A DNA stretch of 64,000 nucleotides. Source: Polyangiaceae bacterium (GTDB taxonomy: Bacteria; Myxococcota_A; Polyangia; Polyangiales; Polyangiaceae). Below the pieces are notes generated by a model. It was not told the origin of the DNA and ran no database searches. It saw nothing but the letters and a program-made list of their open reading frames with translations. This document shows, piece by piece, positions 59,018-64,000 of the stretch. The stretch covers positions 186,001 to 250,000 of the forward strand of contig JAWKRG010000013.1 of the NCBI GenBank assembly GCA_041389725.1. Reading direction: 5' to 3'. The position numbers and the translations under genes were made by a program. Numbering within the stretch: the stretch's first letter is position 1; each line of letters starts with the position of its first letter.

Positions 59018-59866
59018 ATGCGCGCCTTGTGCCTGCTGGCCCCACTTTTGGCCGTCGGTTGCATTCGCGAGCCGTTTCCGGCCGAAACTCCGGCTCGATC
59101 TCCAGTGGCCGGCCCCGGCTACCAGTGGCCGCCGGCCGTGACCTATGCGGATGGGCCGGAGCCCGGCATTCCACCCGTCCCGCCGGAGGCGATTCCATCC
59201 GCCACTGCAGCGCCCGCGGTCTTTCAGCCGCCACCTCCCCCGGCGCGATTCCCGACGCCCATGGCACTGCCGATGCCACGGGTCGAAAGCCAAGTGCCTG
59301 CCGGGGGGAGCGAGTGCATTGCCAAGCTGGGCGCCCTCGGCGTGAACTTCGAGCGCCTCGACTCACGCAAAGGTGTCGAGACACCGGTGGTGGTCAAAGG
59401 CGATCTCGGCGGCGTGCGCTACGTCGCCGGTGCAGGCCTACCGCTCGAGCTCGATTGTCGCATGGCCGTCACCCTGCAAGAAGTCGGTCCGCTCCTGCGC
59501 GCCCTCGGTGTGAGCGATCTGCGCTTTTCCGGCGCCTACGTCTATCGCATGAGTCGTGTCGGGCGCCTGAGCTATCACGCCTACGGCCTTGCCATCGACG
59601 TGCATGCGCTGCGCGACGCGGCTGGCTGGCACGAGGTCAAGACCGACTTCGCGCGTGGGCTCCCCGACGGCTGCGCCCCGAGTGCTCCCGCGCTCAACCG
59701 CGTTGCCTGCGAGCTGAAGCGCACCGGGCGCTTCAAGGAAATGCTCACCCCCGACTACAACGCGGACCATCACGATCATTTGCACTGGGGCGTTGCGCCG
59801 CTACCACAGCCAGACGCGCCTGCACCCGCGGCGGGTCAGGCGGCGCTCAGCCTGAAACGGCCCTGA
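59018..59866 (+). CDS. Extensin-like/VanY-type peptidase lipoprotein
   Basis: A 282-aa lipoprotein (LLAVGC). After a Pro-rich linker (about 25-90) the extensin-like C domain follows: ECIAKLGALGVNFERLDS at its start, SYHAYGLAIDVHAL with the His/Asp zinc ligands, and NADHHDHLHWGV with the HxH site. This is the LAS (VanY/MepA) peptidase fold, which cleaves cross-links in peptidoglycan. It would act in the periplasm on the cell wall. It is divergent from the metallopeptidase gene. Confidence 0.87.
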   Translation: MRALCLLAPLLAVGCIREPFPAETPARSPVAGPGYQWPPAVTYADGPEPGIPPVPPEAIPSATAAPAVFQPPPPPARFPTPMALPMPRVESQVPAGGSECIAKLGALGVNFERLDSRKGVETPVVVKGDLGGVRYVAGAGLPLELDCRMAVTLQEVGPLLRALGVSDLRFSGAYVYRMSRVGRLSYHAYGLAIDVHALRDAAGWHEVKTDFARGLPDGCAPSAPALNRVACELKRTGRFKEMLTPDYNADHHDHLHWGVAPLPQPDAPAPAAGQAALSLKRP

Positions 59867-59884
59867 CACGCGGGTTCAGCAGCG

Positions 59885-59977
59885 CCCCGCGAAGTCGACC
59901 CACGCGACGTGGACCCGCGCACACGGCGTACCCCCGCAAATCGACCGACGCGCCGTGCACCCACGCGATCCCCAACG
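59885..59977. repeat. Degenerate two-copy repeat of about 47 bp
   Basis: CCCCGCGAAGTCGACC at 59885 recurs as CCCCGCAAATCGACC at 59932, followed by further shared stretches (ACGCG, CGTG, ACCC). The period is 47 bases with a one-base gap. It lies right after the extensin-like gene stop at 59866, before the CBS gene. Confidence 0.6.
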
Positions 59978-60003
59978 CCACCGAAGCGTGGTATGCGAGG
60001 CCC

Positions 60004-60399
60004 ATGAGCACGCAGTCCGTCGGTCAGGTCATGACCCCGTTTCCGCACTCGATCGACATCGGCGCCGACGTGCTCGCCGCCAAGGTGCTGATGGACGAAC
60101 ACGACATCCGCCACCTGCCCGTGATGCAGGAGCGAAAGATCGTCGGCGTGCTCACGGACCGCGACATCCAGGTCGCCGGAGCGCTGTCGTCCGACGACGC
60201 TCCCGCGCTGGTGCGCGAGGTCTGCCACATGCCGGCTTACGTGGTCGCCCACGACACGCCGCTGGCGACCGTGCTCGAAGCCATGATGGAGCGACACATC
60301 AGCAGCGCGGTGGTGACCGACGCCGACGCGCTTGCGGGCGTGTTCACGCTGACGGATGCGTGCCGGCTCTTGCTCGATCACGTCAATCGCAAGCACTAG
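60004..60399 (+). CDS. Tandem CBS-domain protein
   Basis: A 131-aa protein made of two CBS motifs: MTPFPHSIDIGADVLAAKVL with IVGVLTDRDIQ, and MPAYVVAHDTPLATVLEAM with LAGVFTLTDAC. CBS pairs bind adenosyl ligands (AMP/ATP/SAM) and regulate a partner. It is a stand-alone module with no attached enzyme. The ATG at 60004 is preceded by a TATGCG hexamer six bases away. The frame is open far upstream but lies in another gene. Its partner is unknown. Confidence 0.87.
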   Translation: MSTQSVGQVMTPFPHSIDIGADVLAAKVLMDEHDIRHLPVMQERKIVGVLTDRDIQVAGALSSDDAPALVREVCHMPAYVVAHDTPLATVLEAMMERHISSAVVTDADALAGVFTLTDACRLLLDHVNRKH

Positions 60400-60486
60400 C
60401 GCTCCTGGCGCCGGCGACCCCGCGCGTCTCGATCCGCCCGGCTGGCATGCGCTCGTCCTCCGCACGGCAGGCGCACGACGTCGTCG

Positions 60487-61188
60487 TCACCCACGCGCAG
60501 CAAGAGCGTGGGCCGGCGTCACGTACTCACGCTCCACCAGGCGCGCGGTGAAGCGTGCACGTAGGTAGAAACCACGCGGCAACGCCTGGGTGACGGCGCC
60601 TTCGGAGTCGAAGCCTCGACGACGGGCGCTGGCATTCGCCGCCTTGGGTCGAACTTGTAGCCAGCGGCCCAAGTGACCCGTGATGCGCTCTTCTTCTCCG
60701 CGTCCGATCAGGCCGGCCAGCTCTTCCCAGTCGAAGCGCAAGTCGCGCTCGTCCTCGGGGGAAGGGCTCCACAGCAGCGGCGCACCGATGCGACGCACGG
60801 GCACCGCCAAGTCCCGGGAGCCCTGCACCGGCACCCAGAGCACGCGCGCGAGCTTGCGCCGCACGCGCGAGGTTTCCCACTCCACGTCGGCGATCTCCGC
60901 GGGCGTGATCGTGCAGACGAAGGTGGACTCGCAAGGGTGTCCGCGGTCATCCACCGGCAGCGTCTTCAGCTCGATGCCTAGCTCGGGGAAATCCGGTTCG
61001 GCGCGCGAGCCCGCAGTCGCGCCCAAGGCGCGCTCGATGAGTTCGCCGACGATTCCCTTGTGACGACGCAAATCCAGCGGAAGCGACACGCCATGCTCCC
61101 CTGCCACGTCGCCCAAGCTGCAGCCGGCAAGGGCATCGGCGCGTTCGAGAAGCTCGGCGGCGCTCTGGGGCGGCGGCACGCGATCCAC
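60487..61188 (-). CDS. mutH: DNA mismatch repair endonuclease MutH
   Basis: The 233-aa protein aligns over its length with E. coli MutH (229 aa). The catalytic triad is present in EPDFPELGIELKTLPVD: Asp66, Glu73 and Lys75, matching Asp70, Glu77 and Lys79. PPPQSAAELLERADALAGCS and LGATAGS lie before it; STFVCTITP, VEWETSRVRRKLARVLWVPV, PLLWSPSPEDERDL, RPKAANA and LPRGFYLRARFT after it. It nicks the unmethylated strand at hemimethylated GATC sites when activated by MutS/MutL. The start GTG 61188 is fixed by homology and by TACCCT six bases upstream. No mutS, mutL or dam is in this window. Confidence 0.94.
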   Translation of the reverse strand: MDRVPPPQSAAELLERADALAGCSLGDVAGEHGVSLPLDLRRHKGIVGELIERALGATAGSRAEPDFPELGIELKTLPVDDRGHPCESTFVCTITPAEIADVEWETSRVRRKLARVLWVPVQGSRDLAVPVRRIGAPLLWSPSPEDERDLRFDWEELAGLIGRGEEERITGHLGRWLQVRPKAANASARRRGFDSEGAVTQALPRGFYLRARFTARLVEREYVTPAHALAARG

Positions 61189-61194
61189 GCGGCC

Positions 61195-61200
61195 AGGGTA
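61195..61200 (-). promoter_or_regulatory. Candidate -10 (TACCCT) of mutH, leaderless geometry
   Basis: On the minus strand TACCCT ends 6 bases before the GTG at 61188. It supports the start that homology also indicates. Confidence 0.4.
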
Positions 61201-61379
61201 GTGCGGCGCCGCGAGCCGCGCGACCCCATTTCCGCACGCTGCGAAGGCACCAGAAGCGCAGCAATGCCAGGCAAATAGCGGAGATCTCCCAGCGTCCCCA
61301 GCCAGAGGCGCCCCATCGTCCGTTCCTTCCATGCGCAAGCAGTTGGCACCGCGGCGCCGATGGCGTTAAGGCTCCCGAG

Positions 61380-62948
61380 GTGCGAGCTCTTGGGCGATCG
61401 CTGTGCTTCGTCGGTCTCGGGCTCGTCGCCTGTGCCGGCAAGGAGCGCGATGAGAACGCGGCAGCGCCGAGCGCCACGCCACCCGCCATCGAGCCCGCAC
61501 CCTCCGCCGACCCAGCTCCGACCGGCAGCATCGAGCCCGCGACAAGCAAGGATCCCGCGCTCTCCAAACCCGAGGGCGCCCCCGATCCGGCCGAGCCGCG
61601 CGTCTACGCCAAGAGCCGCTTCGTGTGGGTCTTCGACCAACCCGGCGCCAATCACTGGGTTGGCTACCTGTGGCTCGGCGGCAGCGCGAAGCTGCGTGAA
61701 GATCGCAAGGTCGCCGCAGGCGGCTGCACCGCGTGGGTGCCCATCGAGCCCCGCGGCTGGGTGTGCGCGGACGGCGTACGCGCGACGACCGACGCGAAGG
61801 ATCCCGCCGTTGCCGTCGTGCGCAAGTACGGCCCTCGCCTCGACACGCCGTGGCCTCATGAGTACGGCGAGTCCCGAGGACTGCAGCGCTACAAGTCGTT
61901 GCCCACCGAGGCGGAGCAACGCGGACGCGAGTGGGACCTGAAGGATCAACTCGAACGCGTCGCGCAGGCCAGGAGCGGTGGCGAGCGTCACGCGAGTCTC
62001 GAAGGCGTCAGTCTCGATCCCGCCCCGGAGACTCCCATCGAACTCGGCACGCTGCCGAACACGGCCCACGAGCCGCGCTCGAAGCTCAATCCACTTTCCA
62101 CGGTGACTTGGATCGCCGAGACGCGAACGAGCAACCGCGACTTCTTGCTCACCGGCGATCTGATGTGGGTGCCCAAGGATCGCGTGTCGCTCTATCCGAA
62201 AGTGACGTTTCAGGGCGTTCATCTCGACGACAAAAAGCGACTTCCCCTTGCGACCTTTCGTAGCAAGGACCGGCCGCGCTACGAGAAACGCGGCGATGAG
62301 ATGGTCGCCGCGGGCGCGCCCTTCAAGCGCCTGAGCTGGGTGGAACTGAGCGGAAAATCCGAGACCGTGGGCGACGAGAAGTACTTGGAGCTCCGCGACG
62401 GAAGCGCCTGGATCAAGGCAAGCGAAGCTGTCGTCCCCACCCCGCAAGAGAAGACGCCCTGGGGTGCGCCGGTCGGCGGTGACGACACGGATGCCTCACC
62501 GCCCGGGCGCAAGACCTGGCTCGAAGCGAGCGTCTGGGACGGTTGGCTCATCGCCTACGAAGGAACGAAGCCAGTGTTCGTGACGATGATCGCTCCCGGT
62601 CGTGGCGGCACACCGGTGCCGGGCAAACCCGCCATCGACACGGCGTCCACGCCCACGGGCACCTTCAAGATCACAGGCAAGTTCGCCACGGCCACCATGG
62701 AAGCGCCGGGCGAGTTCATTCACACGGACGTGCCCTGGACTCAGAATTTCTCCGGCCCCCATGCCCTGCACGGCGCCTACTGGCACGACGACTGGGGCAA
62801 CCGCAAGAGTGGCGGCTGCGTCAACGTCTCACCCATCGACGGCAAGTTCCTCTACGAATGGACCGAGCCGCCAATGCCCGCGGGCTGGCACGGCGTGAAG
62901 TGGCGCCCCTCCGCAGAGCCCGCGACGACCTTCGTCGTACATCGCTGA
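61380..62948 (+). CDS. L,D-transpeptidase (YkuD-type) lipoprotein
   Basis: A 522-aa lipoprotein (LVAC, residues 15-18) with a Pro/Ala-rich linker to about residue 70. Residues about 70-370 have no clear domain, with Trp- and Lys-rich strands. The YkuD catalytic domain is at the C-terminus: HGAYWHDDWGNRKSGGCVNV carries the catalytic His and Cys (HxxxG...SxGC), preceded by STPTGTFKI. It cross-links peptidoglycan by 3-3 bonds or attaches proteins to it. The GTG at 61380 has GAGG directly before it, a weak ribosome site. Confidence 0.87.
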   Translation: MRALGRSLCFVGLGLVACAGKERDENAAAPSATPPAIEPAPSADPAPTGSIEPATSKDPALSKPEGAPDPAEPRVYAKSRFVWVFDQPGANHWVGYLWLGGSAKLREDRKVAAGGCTAWVPIEPRGWVCADGVRATTDAKDPAVAVVRKYGPRLDTPWPHEYGESRGLQRYKSLPTEAEQRGREWDLKDQLERVAQARSGGERHASLEGVSLDPAPETPIELGTLPNTAHEPRSKLNPLSTVTWIAETRTSNRDFLLTGDLMWVPKDRVSLYPKVTFQGVHLDDKKRLPLATFRSKDRPRYEKRGDEMVAAGAPFKRLSWVELSGKSETVGDEKYLELRDGSAWIKASEAVVPTPQEKTPWGAPVGGDDTDASPPGRKTWLEASVWDGWLIAYEGTKPVFVTMIAPGRGGTPVPGKPAIDTASTPTGTFKITGKFATATMEAPGEFIHTDVPWTQNFSGPHALHGAYWHDDWGNRKSGGCVNVSPIDGKFLYEWTEPPMPAGWHGVKWRPSAEPATTFVVHR

Positions 62949-63030
62949 GCAACGTTTCACTCAGGCGGAAGGCCACCCTCTTCGTCGTACATGGCTGAGT
63001 GACGTGCCGAACTGAGGCGGGCCCCTTCAC
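62931..63030. repeat. 50-bp tandem duplication of the transpeptidase 3' end
   Basis: TTCGTCGTACAT(C/G)GCTGAG occurs at 62931 and 62981 with a period of 50 bases. The first copy encodes the last residues and the TGA of the transpeptidase. A third, badly decayed copy (TTCACCCTGTATCGTTGA) may follow at 63026. Confidence 0.8.
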
Positions 63031-63067
63031 CCTGTATCGTTGAAATCCGTCGCCGCTTGGGCAGCGT

Positions 63068-63832
63068 CTAGCCTCGCGCGCGGAGTTCCGCGAGTTGCTG
63101 CTCCAACTCGGCTGCTCGGGCTTCTGCCGCTTCACGCTTCGCCCGCTCCACTTCTTTCGCGGCGCGTTCCGCTTCTTTGCTGGCCCGTTCTGCTTCCTTG
63201 GCGGTCCGCTCGTATTCTTCGCCAGTGAGCCACAGCTGCTTGCCCTGTGCGTCGGAAGTGATGCGAAGGGGCTCGGACCACAACCAAGCTTGCACCGCTT
63301 CGGAGAACACGGGACCCGCGCCAAAGTGCACGCGTTCCAGCATCGGCTCCCTGCGCACCCACTGTTGGATCGCCACCGGACCCCCCAAGGCCCGCGGCCC
63401 GTGGCCAAAGGGGTCGAGCACCCAGAGCTCCCCTACTCCGCTGGCGGCGTACTTCTCGTGCAGATCGCGGTAGTCCTTGTAGGGATGTCCCTCGCTCACC
63501 ACCTCGATCGCCAGGCGTGGCGCAAAGTGTCCGGGCTTCCATAGGCAGAGGCTCGACAGCTCTCGCATATCCGGAGGCGGAGGGGTGATCAAGGCCACGT
63601 CCGGGTCGATGCCAATTCGCGGATCTGCCTCGTGCCAACGAAGAGCGAGATTGCTGGCGACGATTGCGTCTACTCCGCTGCGCGCAGCCCAGGCTTCCAG
63701 CAGCGCTACGAAGTAGCGCACGAGCAGACTATGGGGATGAGACTCGGGCACGGGGACCTCCGGCAAGATCCACGCGTCGGTGACGGGTCGCACCCGGTAG
63801 TGAACGGCTACCAGTGTCGAAGCGGCGCTCAT
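63068..63832 (-). CDS. Uma2-family (DUF820) PD-(D/E)XK nuclease-like protein
   Basis: A 254-aa protein. The Uma2 core has GIDPDVALITPP (Asp), APRLAIEVVSEG (Glu) and YRDLHEKYAASGVGELWVLDP (Lys and downstream strand), the PD-(D/E)XK-like arrangement of this abundant family. The C-terminal 60 residues are a coiled coil of KEAERA/EVERAKREA units. Uma2 proteins are widespread but their substrate is unknown. The ATG at 63832 is chosen over 63838 because TAGACT ends 8 bases before it but only 2 bases before 63838. Confidence 0.88.
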   Translation of the reverse strand: MSAASTLVAVHYRVRPVTDAWILPEVPVPESHPHSLLVRYFVALLEAWAARSGVDAIVASNLALRWHEADPRIGIDPDVALITPPPPDMRELSSLCLWKPGHFAPRLAIEVVSEGHPYKDYRDLHEKYAASGVGELWVLDPFGHGPRALGGPVAIQQWVRREPMLERVHFGAGPVFSEAVQAWLWSEPLRITSDAQGKQLWLTGEEYERTAKEAERASKEAERAAKEVERAKREAAEARAAELEQQLAELRARG

Positions 63833-63840
63833 CGTCATCC

Positions 63841-63846
63841 AGTCTA
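63841..63846 (-). promoter_or_regulatory. Candidate -10 (TAGACT) of the Uma2 gene
   Basis: On the minus strand TAGACT ends 8 bases before the ATG at 63832. The last 150 bases of the window beyond it show no gene. Confidence 0.38.
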
Positions 63847-64000
63847 CCTCGCGTGGCAGGGGTTGGCTCCCAGCCCCACTGCACGTCCAGTGCCAGGCAA
63901 AACGCCGGTGTTTTCGAGGGTATCAGCCTGGCGTGGCCACGACCGCCAGTGGCGCCGGCCACCGCGATCGAGAAATGCGCAGCCCCTGGTGACGGACTTG

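Noticed and set aside
58957..60003. Upstream extension of the CBS-domain gene frame
   Set aside because: It lies in another frame of the extensin-like gene and encodes Arg/Pro-rich nonsense.
1..64000. tRNA, rRNA, riboswitch, prophage or insertion-sequence signatures
   Set aside because: I saw no cloverleaf, transposase, integrase or known riboswitch motif; a covariance-model scan would be decisive for RNA genes.

Overview
The window is uniformly G+C-rich. It carries Hanks-type Ser/Thr kinase signalling, many lipoproteins with long Gly/Ser/Ala tethers, RCC1 and other beta-propeller surface proteins, a MopE-type Asp/Cys motif, a PHM-fold copper monooxygenase and an FGE-domain lipoprotein. This mix fits a myxobacterium of the Polyangiaceae/Sorangiineae kind. 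That is an inference: no rRNA or tRNA gene was found.

Layout. 1-2332: two divergent surface lipoproteins. 2335-24358: a cell-surface polysaccharide region, including an ABC exporter pair (2335-3952), an SDR plus GT2 pair (4131-5859), a tightly packed minus-strand run (5867-10811: processive GT2, TMTC-like membrane-TPR protein, epimerase, sugar-nucleotidyltransferase) and a second run (10912-16761: radical SAM, multi-domain GT, GT2, methyltransferase). A MopE-motif lipoprotein follows, then a plus-strand run (17406-22080: epimerase, methyltransferase, YfhO-like protein, dolichyl-phosphate-sugar-synthase-like GT2) and a minus-strand run (crotonase, methyltransferase, ChbG/YdjC deacetylase). Most adjacent genes overlap by 1-11 bases (ATGA, TTGA, TAGTG), which implies translational coupling.

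24448-28772 is the most unusual locus. A lipoprotein peptidylarginine deiminase (PAD) of vertebrate type is coupled to an exported HEAT-repeat protein. Divergent from them is a DUF1704 protein of the MATCAP (tubulin carboxypeptidase) family. Two protein-modifying families best known from eukaryotes therefore sit back to back. 28818-34795 holds a Ser/Thr kinase with a PEGA-like partner and a lipoprotein, a heme-c lipoprotein and a DUF4846 lipoprotein. 34814-44098 holds a PHM-type lipoprotein, AtoE, crotonase, patatin, TlpA-like thioredoxin, PP2C phosphatase, TruD, an exported protein and a TerB-like protein. 44296-52910 holds a lone E2 acyltransferase domain, an ABC-F ATPase, an AraC regulator, two surface or propeller proteins and a TetR/acyl-CoA dehydrogenase operon with a clear operator-like palindrome. 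53001-63832 holds surface and envelope proteins (FGE-domain, propeller, beta-helix, extensin-like peptidase, L,D-transpeptidase), a radical SAM/HExxH peptidase pair, a CBS protein, a MutH endonuclease and a Uma2 protein.

Two signals run across the window. First, about ten operon-leading genes have a TAnnnT hexamer ending only 6-10 bases before the start codon, the geometry of leaderless transcripts. Second, several stop codons are followed by short tandem repeats of about 47-50 bp, two of which duplicate the end of the upstream gene.
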